A stretch of 64,000 nt of DNA from an uncultured Eubacteriales bacterium (GTDB taxonomy: Bacteria > Bacillota > Clostridia > Oscillospirales > Oscillospiraceae): NCBI GenBank assembly GCA_958402445.1, contig CATXTO010000007.1, positions 31,437 through 95,436 on the forward strand. The letters run 5' to 3'. This document shows positions 9,316 through 17,599 of the stretch, piece by piece; position 1 is the first letter of the stretch; the number at the start of each line of letters is the position of its first letter. The notes under the pieces were generated by a model. It made no database searches, was not told the origin of the DNA, and worked only from the letters and a program-made list of their open reading frames with translations. The translations under genes were made by a program, and so were the position numbers.

Positions 9316-9336
9316 CGGCACACCTCACAACGAAAT

Positions 9337-9362
9337 CCTCCGGCGCGGCGGGGCGCCGGAGG
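9337..9362 (-). terminator. Hairpin after glnN
   Basis: A 10-bp perfect GC-rich stem CCTCCGGCGC / GCGCCGGAGG lies between glnN and the kinase gene. The T-tract is weak, so it may act as a partial terminator or a processing and stability element. Confidence 0.55.
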
Positions 9363-9396
9363 AACGGATTTTAGCTCCTTTTGTTATTATATGCGA

Positions 9397-11487
9397 TTAT
9401 AAATAGAAAAGCAAGTCGCTATAGGTGGGGAAAGGCCAGAAAGATTTATCCGTCAACCGCTCCAGCAAATCCGCGTCAGATCGAGCGGCATGCATGGCGG
9501 GAATCACGGTTTGGTCATAATACGTCGCCTGGGCGGCGAAGGATTCCGGCAGGCAGGTAAGCGCCTGCTCCAATGCCTGGCAGTGGGAGAATAGGTCGTC
9601 TGTGGTCTTGGAAAGTCTGGCCGCCAGGGTCCTTTCCGTGTTGCACGGGAGGGAAAGGGCCTCTTTTGCAAGCGCGGTGTTGCACAGGGAGGCACTATAG
9701 GAGGAGGCTGCCGGAATAATTTGATGCTGGATCATATCCACCATAGTCAGAGCCTCAATTTTGATTCGTTTACAGTAGCTCTCCAAATGGATTTCATAGC
9801 GCGCCTGAAATTCTTCCTGGGTAAAGATGCCGTGCCGCGTTGCAAGCTCCACGTTTTTGCTGGCAATGTATGCGGGCATGCATGCGGCGGTAGAGTACAA
9901 GTTGGAAAGCCCCCGGGCCTTTGCCTCCTTGACCCAACTGGCGTCATAGCCGTTTCCGTTAAAAATGATTCTCTGGTGCTCGGTCAGGGCCTGACATATC
10001 AGGGCCTGGAGATCCCCGTCAAAATCGCGGGAGGACTCCAGGCGATCCGCAAACCACTTGAGCTCCTCGGCCATAATGGTATTCAGCGCAATGTTGGGAC
10101 CCGTAACGGACTGGGAGGAACCCAGCATCCGAAATTCAAATTTATTGCCGGTAAAGGCCAGGGGAGAGGTGCGGTTGCGGTCCGTGGTATCCTTGGGAAT
10201 GGTCGGCAGGACATCTACGCCAATGCGCATCACCGATTTCCCAGGATCGGTATAGTTGCTTCCCTGGATGATGGATTCCACCACCGCCCCCAGCTCGTCG
10301 CCCAAAAAGATAGAGACAATGGCGGGCGGCGCCTCGTTGGCGCCCAGGCGATGGTCGTTCCCCGCAGAGGCGACCGTACACCGGAGCCAATCCTGGTATT
10401 CGTCGATGCCTTTGATGAAAGCGGCAAGAAAAAGGAGGAATTGTGCGTTTTGGCTGGGCGTCTTCCCTGGTTTGAATAGATTTTTCCCTCCGTCGGTACA
10501 CAGGGACCAGTTGTTGTGCTTCCCGGAACCGTTGACGCCGGCAAAGGGCTTTTCATGCAGCAGGCAGATCAGGCCATGCCGCTCCGCAATTTTTTTCATC
10601 ACCTCCATGACCAACTGGTTGGAATCGCACGCCGTGTTGGCGTCCGTATAAACGGGCGCCATTTCGTGTTGAGCCGGCGCGACCTCATTGTGCTTGGTTT
10701 TGGAGAGAATACCCAGCCGCCAAAGAGCTCTGTCCAGATCCTTCATATAAGCAGCCACTTGGGGACGGATTGCACAGAAATAATGGTCGTCCAGCTCCTG
10801 TCCTTTGGGAGCCGGCGCGCCGAAGAGGGTTCGACCTGTCAGGCGCAGGTCTTCCCGCTTGGCGTAATCTTCCTTTCTGATGAGAAAATACTCCTGTTCC
10901 GGCCCCACGGAGGGGATGACGCGTTTGGTTTGCTTATCTCCAAACAGGCGTAAAATTCGGACCGCCTCCCGACTTACCTCATCCATGGACCGCAGCAGAG
11001 GGGTTTTTTTATCCAGAGCAGCGCCAGTATAGGAGAAGAAACAGGTGGGGATGCAAAGGCTTCCATCCTTGAGGAAGGCAAAGGCGGTGGGGTCCCAGGC
11101 GGTGTAGCCTCTGGCTTCAAAGGTTGCCCTCAGCCCGCCGGAGGGAAAGGAGGAGGCATCCGGCTCCCCCCGGACCAGTTCTTTGCCGGAAAATTCCAGA
11201 ATAATCTTTCCACCGGGGGCGGGGGAAATAAAGCTGTCGTGTTTTTCCGCAGTAACGCCGGTCATAGGCTGAAACCAATGGGTATAATGGGTGGCCCCTT
11301 TTTCCGTTGCCCATACCTTCATGGCCTCCGCTATGGCGTTGGCGACTGGAAGCTCCAAGGGTTTTCCCTCTGCAATGCAGGTTTTCCAGGCGCAAAATAC
11401 CTCTGGGTCCAACCGTTGCTTCATAGTCGCCTCGTTGAACACGTCGCACCCAAAGAGCGCGGGTAGGGCGGTGTTTTCTTCACACAT
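9397..11487 (-). CDS. glnN: Glutamine synthetase, type III
   Basis: This ATP-dependent enzyme makes glutamine from glutamate and ammonia. Its 696 residues fit type III (GlnN, about 700) rather than type I (about 450). Visible signatures include the N-terminal FGCDVFN region, HYTHWFQPMTG, PTCFFSYTGAALDKKTPLLRS, VGPEQEYFL (metal-binding Glu), the KTKHNEVAPAQHEMAPVY block and VNGSGKHNNWSL. The C-terminal 150 residues are largely helical. The start was set at the ATG with SD AAGGAAGG; 28 upstream in-frame residues are excluded because they have no SD. It is transcribed divergently from an aminotransferase gene across a 357-bp gap. Confidence 0.96.
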   Translation of the reverse strand: MCEENTALPALFGCDVFNEATMKQRLDPEVFCAWKTCIAEGKPLELPVANAIAEAMKVWATEKGATHYTHWFQPMTGVTAEKHDSFISPAPGGKIILEFSGKELVRGEPDASSFPSGGLRATFEARGYTAWDPTAFAFLKDGSLCIPTCFFSYTGAALDKKTPLLRSMDEVSREAVRILRLFGDKQTKRVIPSVGPEQEYFLIRKEDYAKREDLRLTGRTLFGAPAPKGQELDDHYFCAIRPQVAAYMKDLDRALWRLGILSKTKHNEVAPAQHEMAPVYTDANTACDSNQLVMEVMKKIAERHGLICLLHEKPFAGVNGSGKHNNWSLCTDGGKNLFKPGKTPSQNAQFLLFLAAFIKGIDEYQDWLRCTVASAGNDHRLGANEAPPAIVSIFLGDELGAVVESIIQGSNYTDPGKSVMRIGVDVLPTIPKDTTDRNRTSPLAFTGNKFEFRMLGSSQSVTGPNIALNTIMAEELKWFADRLESSRDFDGDLQALICQALTEHQRIIFNGNGYDASWVKEAKARGLSNLYSTAACMPAYIASKNVELATRHGIFTQEEFQARYEIHLESYCKRIKIEALTMVDMIQHQIIPAASSYSASLCNTALAKEALSLPCNTERTLAARLSKTTDDLFSHCQALEQALTCLPESFAAQATYYDQTVIPAMHAARSDADLLERLTDKSFWPFPTYSDLLFYL

Positions 11488-11844
11488 CGGAATCCTTCCT
11501 TTCGTCAAGCCCTTTGGAAGCAGATAATGTGCGGAGCCTCCATCGGGGGTCAGGTGGCGATCCCTTCCCAAGAAACCGCCGCAAGCGAGAAATCGACCTT
11601 AATTTACATAAATATCGTTTCTATGTATCAAATTCTATTCACATCTCTGGATGAATGCAACGGGGAAAAGTAAATGAAATTTCAGGGAGCTTCTCCATTG
11701 TCATTGTTAAATTCATACAAAATATTGAAATTGAATTTGTGAATGTTTTTTTTTAGTCAGATTGAAATTCCCCCGGCTTTCCCATATAATAGGCAACAGA
11801 GCAGTTCATGCCTGCAAAATGTGTGCAGGAGAAAGGATTGTCGT
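11488..11844. promoter_or_regulatory. Divergent intergenic region between glnN and the aminotransferase gene
   Basis: No gene is seen here. A candidate glnN promoter on the minus strand is TTGCAT (11655-11660), 17-bp spacer, TAGAAT (11632-11637), giving a leader of about 140 nt. The AT-rich middle (11600-11760) separates it from the plus-strand promoter at 11762-11790. I did not recognise a GlnR site or a glutamine riboswitch in the glnN leader. Confidence 0.45.
11762..11790 (+). promoter_or_regulatory. Sigma-A-type promoter for the aspartate aminotransferase gene
   Basis: TTGAAA, 17-bp spacer, TATAAT. It lies inside an upward extension of the reading frame, which argues for the downstream ATG at 11845 as the real start. 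Confidence 0.75.
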
Positions 11845-13128
11845 ATGGAATCGTACGAGCATTTACGTCCCGCAGAGTTGGCTTGTGAACTGGAGGCTGT
11901 AAAAGAAGCGTTGGCAGCTTACCGTGCCAAAGACCTGAAGCTGAACATGGCCAGGGGGAAGCCCGGAAGGCAGCAACTCGACCAGGTGAGTGATATTTTG
12001 ACGGTACTGCACAGCCCGGAGCAGTGCGTAGTGGAAGGATTGGATGCCCGGAATTATGGAGAGCTGGCCGGTCTGCCGGCGGCGCGACGGTATTGGGCGG
12101 ACATGCTGGGCTGTAAGCCGGAAGAGACGTTCGTCGGTGGAAACGCCAGCCTGACCTTGATGTATGACACCATTTCCAAGGCCTTTACTCATGGCCTGCT
12201 GCACAGCCCGAGGCCTTGGTGCAAACTGGAACGGGTGAAGTTTTTGTGCCCGTCGCCCGGCTATGACCGCCACTTTAAGATTACGGAGTCCTTTGGCTTT
12301 GAACTGATTACTATCCCTATGACCGCGACGGGGCCGGATATGGAGTTGGTGGAGCGATTGGTGCAGGACTCGGCGGTGAAAGGAATGTGGTGCGTGCCGA
12401 AATACTCCAATCCGGACGGAATTGTTTACTCGGAGGACACCATCCGGCGCATCGCATCGCTGCGGGCCGCAGCTCCGGACTTTACGATTCTGTGGGACAA
12501 CGCCTATTGCGTGCATGAGTTCGATGGGCCGTTTGAGCCGATTCCGGATATTCTTTCGCTGAGCCGGGAGGCCGGGAATCCGGACATGGTGTTTGAGTTC
12601 GCCTCCACCTCCAAAATCACGCTGCCTGGAGCGGGTATTTCAGTTTTGGCATCCTCGGAGGCTAATATTCAGTATCTGCTGAAGCTTTTGAGCGTGCAAA
12701 CCATCTCCTATGACAAGGTCAATCAATTGCGGCATGTTTTGTACTTACAGGACCGCGCGCATACCCTGGCGCTGATGCAAAAGCACGCGGCCATTCTGCG
12801 GCCCAAGTTTCACAAGGTACTGGAACTGTTGGACCGGGAAATCTCGCCCAGAGGAATTGGGTCCTGGCGCCGTCCAAAAGGCGGGTATTTTGTCAGTTAT
12901 TACGCCTTGTCCGGCACCGCCAGACGTACCTTGGAGCTGTGCCGGGAAGCCGGTGTGGTGATGACCGCAGCCGGCGCCACCTATCCCTATGGCAAAGACC
13001 CGCTGGACAGCAACATTCGGATAGCGCCCAGCTTCCCGCCCGTGCCGGAGCTGGAGATGGCAATGGAGATATTCTGCTTGTGTGCCAGACAGGCTGCTCT
13101 GGAAAAGCTGTTGTGTGAGAACGGATAG
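11845..13128 (+). CDS. Aspartate aminotransferase, type Ic (MocR-like fold, no HTH)
   Basis: This 427-residue fold-type I aminotransferase resembles the 'Asp_aminotransf' type Ic group. Signatures are LNMARGKPGRQQLD at the N-terminus, the PLP-contacting VGGNASLTLMYD, the NPDG segment in KYSNPDGIVYS, the Asp in ILWDNAYCVHEF, and Schiff-base Lys in FASTSKITLPGAGIS. It likely interconverts aspartate/oxaloacetate and glutamate/2-oxoglutarate. The start follows SD AGGAGAAAGG. It is monocistronic, with its own promoter and a downstream hairpin. It sits back to back with glnN, so both nitrogen-metabolism genes share one control region. Confidence 0.87.
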   Translation: MESYEHLRPAELACELEAVKEALAAYRAKDLKLNMARGKPGRQQLDQVSDILTVLHSPEQCVVEGLDARNYGELAGLPAARRYWADMLGCKPEETFVGGNASLTLMYDTISKAFTHGLLHSPRPWCKLERVKFLCPSPGYDRHFKITESFGFELITIPMTATGPDMELVERLVQDSAVKGMWCVPKYSNPDGIVYSEDTIRRIASLRAAAPDFTILWDNAYCVHEFDGPFEPIPDILSLSREAGNPDMVFEFASTSKITLPGAGISVLASSEANIQYLLKLLSVQTISYDKVNQLRHVLYLQDRAHTLALMQKHAAILRPKFHKVLELLDREISPRGIGSWRRPKGGYFVSYYALSGTARRTLELCREAGVVMTAAGATYPYGKDPLDSNIRIAPSFPPVPELEMAMEIFCLCARQAALEKLLCENG

Positions 13129-13134
13129 AGACTG

Positions 13135-13168
13135 GGCGCGTTTTGCGGAACCTGCCGCAAGACGCGCC
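13135..13168 (+). terminator. Terminator after the aminotransferase gene
   Basis: A long GC-rich stem (GGCGCG.. / ..CGCGCC, with TTGCGG/CCGCAA inside and one mismatch) begins about 6 bp past the stop. The following T-run is short. Confidence 0.6.
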
Positions 13169-13215
13169 GGTTTCCATTTGCACGCCTGGAATGCCATACA
13201 AAAGAAAGCAAATCC

Positions 13216-13244
13216 TTGCCATTTCTTACAAAGTATGGTAAACT
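13216..13244 (+). promoter_or_regulatory. Candidate promoter for the tagO/wecA-wecB pair
   Basis: TTGCCA, 17-bp spacer, TAAACT, leaving a leader of about 170 nt before the start codon. The -10 box is weak. Confidence 0.4.
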
Positions 13245-13417
13245 AAATCATACTGTGTCGAAGGCTGCGGACGATGACGGTGATTTCCATAGAAAACAAA
13301 TGCTTTCTTTTTCTTTTTCGTGGATAGACACGCAAAAAATGTCGACAATAATTCTGGGTTTGCCTGACGCACGGCGCTTATTTTAGGTCAGATTTCTTCC
13401 ATATCCGAGGTAAAGGT

Positions 13418-14575
13418 ATGAAGTCACTTTCTTTTGGCGTTTTATTGTTGCTGTCGTTGCTGGTTTCAGCGGCGATATCATTTGGAATTACGCCCCTCGT
13501 TAAAAAAATGGCTTATAAGGTAGGGGCAATTGATATACCCAAGGACAGCCGCCGGATGCACAATAAGCCGATTCCTCGTTTGGGCGGGTTGGCCATTGCC
13601 ATCGCTTTTCTTTTGACGGTAATGCTGCTGGCTGATGTAGATTATCAAACCCAGGGGATTCTCCTGGGCGCTGTGACGATTGTGGTATTGGGCGTTCTGG
13701 ACGATTGCCTGACACTGCGTGCTTGGTTTAAGTTTCTCGTCCAAATTTTCGCAGCCTACATTGTAGTACACCATGGCTGCACCATTCGCTATCTATCCAA
13801 CCCCGTATTCACCAGCGACACCCATTATTTGGATTTGGGCGCTTGGTCCGTGCCGGTGACCATAGTCTGGATTGTGGCGATCACCAATGCGGTCAATTTC
13901 ATTGATGGGTTGGACGGGCTTGCCGTTGGCGTGTCTGCGATTTCCGCGGGGACGCTTCTGGTGATTGCGCTTCTGGTAGCAGAAGGGAACGTCGCCATCA
14001 TCATGGCGGCCCTTTTAGGCGCTTGTTTGGGCTTTTTGCCCTATAATTTCAACCCAGCTAAAATATTTATGGGCGATACTGGCTCCACCTTTTTGGGCTT
14101 TATTCTTGCCTCCCTGTCGATCCAGGGGATGTTTAAGCTTTACGCCATTATTTCCTTTGCGGTTCCGTTTTTAATTTTAGGCGTTCCAATATTTGATATT
14201 TGCTTTGCAATTATCCGTCGATTGGCCAGGCATCAGAATCCCATGAAGGCGGATCGGGGCCACATTCACCATCGGCTTATCGATATGGGCTTTTCTCAAA
14301 AGCAGGCGGTGGCTATCACCTATATGCTCACGGCAATTCTGGGCCTGTCTGCAGTGGTATTGACCTCCTCCGGAGAGGTTCGGGCGCTGATTTTGATTGG
14401 CGCAATTTTTGTGGTCGGTGCAATCGGATTTCGACTGATTTTTAGCCGCAGCGCTGTGGAAGCCCCACCGGCGGTTTCTTCCGAAACGGAGCAGCGGGAA
14501 AACGGGCCCCTATCAGCCGCACCTCCCGACGATTCTGCGGAATCGGAGGAATCCAAAGAAAAGGCGGAATGTTGA
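13418..14575 (+). CDS. tagO: Undecaprenyl-phosphate N-acetylglucosaminyl-1-phosphate transferase (TagO/WecA family)
   Basis: This 385-residue polytopic membrane enzyme transfers a sugar-1-phosphate, typically GlcNAc-1-P, from the UDP-sugar to undecaprenyl phosphate, priming teichoic acid or other envelope polymers. Family signatures include the loop RRMHNKPIPRLGGLAI, the aspartates in GVLDDCLTLRAW, NAVNFIDGLDGLA, the metal-site FMGDTGSTFLGF and the C-terminal cytosolic HIHHRLIDMGFS that sets TagO/WecA apart from MraY. About eleven hydrophobic helices are seen, then a charged tail of about 40 residues. It overlaps wecB by one base, pointing to a joint role in supplying the linkage sugars. Confidence 0.93.
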   Translation: MKSLSFGVLLLLSLLVSAAISFGITPLVKKMAYKVGAIDIPKDSRRMHNKPIPRLGGLAIAIAFLLTVMLLADVDYQTQGILLGAVTIVVLGVLDDCLTLRAWFKFLVQIFAAYIVVHHGCTIRYLSNPVFTSDTHYLDLGAWSVPVTIVWIVAITNAVNFIDGLDGLAVGVSAISAGTLLVIALLVAEGNVAIIMAALLGACLGFLPYNFNPAKIFMGDTGSTFLGFILASLSIQGMFKLYAIISFAVPFLILGVPIFDICFAIIRRLARHQNPMKADRGHIHHRLIDMGFSQKQAVAITYMLTAILGLSAVVLTSSGEVRALILIGAIFVVGAIGFRLIFSRSAVEAPPAVSSETEQRENGPLSAAPPDDSAESEESKEKAEC

Positions 14576-15726
14576 TGCCACGGAAAAAGATCATGTCAGT
14601 GTTCGGCACGAGGCCAGAGGCGATCAAGATGGCGCCCTTGGTGCAAGAGCTGGGCAGGCGGCCAGACTTTGAGAGCATCTGTTGTGTGACCGGGCAGCAT
14701 CGGCAAATGCTGGATTCGGTTCTGGAAATCTTCGGCCTGCAGGCGGATTTTGATTTGAACATCATGGAGCGGCAGCAAACCCTGTCTTCCATTACCACAA
14801 AGGCACTGCTGGGAATGGAGCAGGTGCTGCAAGAGGTAAAGCCTGATTTGGTTTTGGTCCATGGTGATACCACCACAACCCTTGCCGGGGCATTGGCCGC
14901 GTTTTATCAGAAGATCCCTGTGGGACATGTGGAAGCGGGGCTGCGAACGCTGGACCCTTATTCTCCCTACCCCGAGGAGATGAACCGGACTCTTGTATCA
15001 GATCTCGGGACGCTGCATTTTTCCCCAACAAGGTTCAATGCCGAAAATTTACGCAGGGAAGCCGTAGGGGGAGAAATCTTTGTAACCGGCAATACAGTAA
15101 TTGACGCGATGCGCACGACTGTGCGGCAGGGTTACAAGTTTCCCACTGACATCTTAAATGGACTGGACTTTACTGAACGAAAAATCATCACCTTGACCTG
15201 TCATCGACGTGAGAATTACGGCAAGCCCATGGAACAAATTATGCGGGCGGTTCGGATCCTGGTGGAGGAAAACCCAGATGTTGAGGTGGTGGACCCTGTT
15301 CACCTGAGTCCGGCAGTCCAGTCCTGTGCCGCGCAGTATCTAGGTGGAAACCCCAGAATTCACCTGGTCGAGCCCCTGGATGTGGAGCAAATGCATAATT
15401 TGCTGGCGCGTTCCTATCTGGTCATGACCGATTCCGGTGGGCTTCAGGAAGAGGCGCCGGCTTTGGGCAGACCAGTGCTGGTTCTGCGGCGGGAAACGGA
15501 ACGCCCGGAGGCTGTGGCAGCTGGTACGGTCAAGCTGGCAGGCGTCGAGACGCAATCGATTTTGTCCATGGCCCAGGAGCTTCTCCATAGCCCGGAGGCC
15601 TATCATAAAATGGCGCACGCAGTGAATCCCTATGGAGACGGCCAAGCTTGCAGCAGGATTGCAGATGCGATCGCCTGGTATTTTGGGATGCGTACAGCGC
15701 GTCCACTGGATTTTCTAGGTGTTTAA
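14575..15726 (+). CDS. wecB: UDP-N-acetylglucosamine 2-epimerase (non-hydrolysing)
   Basis: This enzyme converts UDP-GlcNAc to UDP-ManNAc, the precursor of teichoic-acid linkage units and many capsules. The 383-residue protein has the GT-B fold signatures VFGTRPEAIKMAPLVQEL, LVHGDTTTTLAGALAAFY, GHVEAGLRTLDPYSPYPEE, and the UDP-binding YLVMTDSGGLQEEAP with ETERPEAVAAGT. The ATG in the TGATG overlap with tagO is best placed relative to GGCGG; an ATG two codons upstream is possible. No ManNAc transferase (tagA) follows; the pair ends at a large palindrome. Confidence 0.94.
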   Translation: MPRKKIMSVFGTRPEAIKMAPLVQELGRRPDFESICCVTGQHRQMLDSVLEIFGLQADFDLNIMERQQTLSSITTKALLGMEQVLQEVKPDLVLVHGDTTTTLAGALAAFYQKIPVGHVEAGLRTLDPYSPYPEEMNRTLVSDLGTLHFSPTRFNAENLRREAVGGEIFVTGNTVIDAMRTTVRQGYKFPTDILNGLDFTERKIITLTCHRRENYGKPMEQIMRAVRILVEENPDVEVVDPVHLSPAVQSCAAQYLGGNPRIHLVEPLDVEQMHNLLARSYLVMTDSGGLQEEAPALGRPVLVLRRETERPEAVAAGTVKLAGVETQSILSMAQELLHSPEAYHKMAHAVNPYGDGQACSRIADAIAWYFGMRTARPLDFLGV

Positions 15727-15738
15727 GAAATTGACGGA

Positions 15739-15784
15739 AAGAATCGACGTGTTTTACGTAGCTACGTAAAACACGTCGATTCTT
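15739..15784. terminator. 46-bp perfect palindrome between convergent genes, probable bidirectional terminator
   Basis: The two 23-bp arms are exact reverse complements with no spacer, centred at 15761/15762; the core is TTTTACGTAGCTACGTAAAA. It lies 12 bp after wecB and 13 bp before the end of the opposing proline-rich gene. Arms start AAGAATCG and end CGATTCTT, giving short A and T ends for either direction. Confidence 0.6.
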
Positions 15785-15797
15785 ATGTATCTTTGGC

Positions 15798-16331
15798 TTA
15801 CTGCAACAAAAAGAACAGGGCAATGGTCAGAAGTGCCGACGGGGCGTCCTCCGAGCCGTCGTTGATGAGCAGCAGCAAAATCATCAGCATGAGCAGGTCG
15901 CCGGTGTCCATGTTCTTGGGGAGCAAACCGCTGAGGAAGGATAGAGCGTTTTCTCCCGTGCCGCAACCCTGCTCCGGAGAGGGTGCACAGGGAGGCGGCG
16001 GGGGACAGCAGGGCGGCTCCTGGACCGGGCTGCTGCAAGGCTCCGGAGGCGGAGCGCACGGAGGGAGCGGGATCGGCCGCTCTGGGTGCGGGGGCCCCGG
16101 AGGCTTCGGAGCCGGTCTTTCCGGGGGCGGAGGGCTCGGAGGAGCCGATTGCTCCGGAGGGGGACAAGGAGGCTCTGCCGGCGCAGGTGGCGGTGGCGGA
16201 GCGGGACAGGCGGGGGCAGCCGGCGGCGCTGGTGGATGGGGTCTTGGCTGGGCTGGCCGGGCCGGGATGTTCTCCGCCACACGACTTCGACGATAGGTAC
16301 CATCTTTTTGTGGACTATAGCGATTATACAT
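15798..16331 (-). CDS. Proline-rich protein with hydrophobic C-terminal segment, unknown function
   Basis: This 177-residue protein has three zones: a charged N-terminus (MYNRYSPQKDGTYRRSR), an extended region of roughly residues 25-120 that is mostly Pro with Ala, Glu and about eight Cys (many PPP runs and CPPP or PCC motifs), and a C-terminal 55 residues rich in Leu, Ile and Met with acidic breaks (DTGDLLMLMILLLLINDGSE). No signal peptide or known domain is recognised. SD AGGTGAG precedes the ATG. It is the third gene of a compact minus-strand operon with two other uncharacterised genes, only 6 bp after its neighbour. Envelope or spore-layer roles are conceivable but not shown. Confidence 0.75.
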   Translation of the reverse strand: MYNRYSPQKDGTYRRSRVAENIPARPAQPRPHPPAPPAAPACPAPPPPPAPAEPPCPPPEQSAPPSPPPPERPAPKPPGPPHPERPIPLPPCAPPPEPCSSPVQEPPCCPPPPPCAPSPEQGCGTGENALSFLSGLLPKNMDTGDLLMLMILLLLINDGSEDAPSALLTIALFFLLQ

Positions 16332-16337
16332 GGCAAC

Positions 16338-16778
16338 TCACCTGCCCGAGAAATTTTTGGTGTCCATCTGACTGAATGCGGTACTTGCCATCCGAGAGAT
16401 GCGTGCAACCTGCAGCGCTTTGTCCAACTTGGCTGCCCGATCCGGCCCCACGAACGGTTTCAGAGCCTGAAACAGGGCCAGTTGCTGATCTTCCCCGTGC
16501 ATTGGCTGCTGCTGCGACATGTTCATCAGGTTTCGTAATAGCTGGCTTGGGTCACCTTGGGGCTGCTGAAACTGCTGTGGCTGCTGGGGCGGTGGGGGAG
16601 CGTGTTGCGGCTGCTGGGGCGGTGGGGGAGCGTACCGTGGTTGCTGAGGCGGGGGCGGAGGTGCGCTGGGAGCCGGACCATTCCCCTGTAGCCCCATCGA
16701 CTGCACCATGGACATAATTTGCTGCATAGCCTGGGGGTTGCTCAGGATTTGTGAAAACATGTCATTCATATCTGCCAT
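16338..16778 (-). CDS. Pro/Gln-rich small protein, unknown function
   Basis: The product has about 146 residues. The N-terminal 30 residues are Met-rich and helical (DMFSQILSNPQAMQQIMSMV), the middle has two near-exact repeats of a Pro/Gln motif of about 12 residues (APPPPQQPQ), and the C-terminal 50 residues are predicted helical (LFQALKPFVGPDRAAKLDKALQVARISRMA). No domain of known function is recognised. I chose the ATG lying 11 bp after GGGAGG; an ATG three codons upstream (16787) overlaps the previous stop but is only 2 bp from the SD. It is the middle gene of the three-gene operon. Confidence 0.75.
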   Translation of the reverse strand: MADMNDMFSQILSNPQAMQQIMSMVQSMGLQGNGPAPSAPPPPPQQPRYAPPPPQQPQHAPPPPQQPQQFQQPQGDPSQLLRNLMNMSQQQPMHGEDQQLALFQALKPFVGPDRAAKLDKALQVARISRMASTAFSQMDTKNFSGR

Positions 16779-16783
16779 AAGCG

Positions 16784-17011
16784 TCATCGCCTCCCGTCAA
16801 GTTTTTCCAGCAGTGCGGCGACCTCCGGCGTTCCTACCATGGGTCCTAAAATGGACTTGGCTTGCTCCGGGTTGCCGGCGGAAAGGGCAGCCGCAGCCTG
16901 CCGCATGGCGGCGCCGCCGTCCCGCTGCAGCAGCTGCAAAAGCTGCTTTCCCTCCGGGGACTGCATCAGCCTGGCGGCGTCTTGCATAGAAAATCCGGAA
17001 TTTTGCTGCAT
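16784..17011 (-). CDS. Small helical protein, unknown function
   Basis: This 75-residue protein looks all-helical: an amphipathic N-terminal half (QDAARLMQSPEGKQLLQLLQRDGGAAMRQA) and a C-terminal half with NPEQAKSILGPMVGTPEVAALLEKL. No Cys, no signal peptide and no recognised domain. A strong SD AGGAGG sits 8 bp before the ATG. Its stop overlaps the start region of the following gene (ATGA), so the operon is translationally coupled. The same regular alpha-helical pattern appears in the C-terminal part of the next gene, which suggests the products may pack against each other (inference). Confidence 0.75.
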   Translation of the reverse strand: MQQNSGFSMQDAARLMQSPEGKQLLQLLQRDGGAAMRQAAAALSAGNPEQAKSILGPMVGTPEVAALLEKLDGRR

Positions 17012-17016
17012 TTTGA

Positions 17017-17045
17017 TTGCCTCCTGTTCAGATGCCTGCTATAAT
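17017..17045 (+). promoter_or_regulatory. Candidate promoter for the phosphodiesterase-coaX pair
   Basis: TTGCCT, 17-bp spacer, perfect TATAAT, about 60 bp upstream of the start codon. The -35 end lies just outside the divergent 75-residue gene. Confidence 0.6.
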
Positions 17046-17105
17046 AAAGCGCAGGGTAACTTGCCTTTGGTACACTATATGCGAACGGAGGACGGATGGT
17101 GCAAC

Positions 17106-17597
17106 ATGAAACTGTTGGTATTCTCTGATTCCCATGGCTGCACAGGGCCTATGAAGGCGGCCATTGGACGGGAGCGGCCCCATGCGGTGATTCATCTGGG
17201 CGATTTTTGGGCGGATGGAGAAAGTCTCAAGGAGGACTTTCCAAACCTGCCGATTTATCAGGTCCCTGGCAACTGCGACCAAGGCCGGGTCCGGCCCGGA
17301 GCACCGGAAATTTTGGTGCGGACATTCCACGAAGTCCCCGTTTATATGACGCACGGGCATTTACACCATGTAAAATGGAGCTTGCTGCGCCTAAAACTGG
17401 CGGCCCAGGAATCCGGTGCGCGGGTTGTGCTATACGGGCACACACATAGAAGCCATTGCCAGCAGCTTGGACAGCTTTGGCTGGTCAATCCGGGGACCTG
17501 TGGCGGCAATTCCGGAACCTACGCAATCCTTACAATCAAAAATGAAACTGTAGTCTGTGAGATTTGCAGTCTGCGGAGCCTGGAGCAGGGGGAATAA
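17106..17597 (+). CDS. YfcE/MJ0936-family metallophosphoesterase
   Basis: This 163-residue single-domain calcineurin-like phosphoesterase shows all five metal-binding blocks: FSDSHG (D8, H10), HLGDFWADG, VPGNCDQ, MTHGHLHHV and YGHTHRSH. Small proteins of this family hydrolyse phosphodiesters such as bis-p-nitrophenyl phosphate or cyclic nucleotides; the physiological substrate is unknown. The reading frame is open upstream, but the ATG before MKLLVFSDSHG is the only one that matches the family N-terminus. It ends 2 bp before the TTG start of coaX, so they are co-transcribed. B. subtilis YsnB is a comparable protein. Confidence 0.88.
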   Translation: MKLLVFSDSHGCTGPMKAAIGRERPHAVIHLGDFWADGESLKEDFPNLPIYQVPGNCDQGRVRPGAPEILVRTFHEVPVYMTHGHLHHVKWSLLRLKLAAQESGARVVLYGHTHRSHCQQLGQLWLVNPGTCGGNSGTYAILTIKNETVVCEICSLRSLEQGE

Positions 17598-17599
17598 AA

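Noticed and set aside
11743..11844. 34-residue N-terminal extension of the aspartate aminotransferase
   Set aside because: A TTGAAA-17-TATAAT promoter lies inside it, and the ATG at 11845 has a proper SD.
15793..16296. 167-residue Gly-rich plus-strand ORF
   Set aside because: It is the antisense image of the polyproline gene (CCN/GGN codons) and has no SD.
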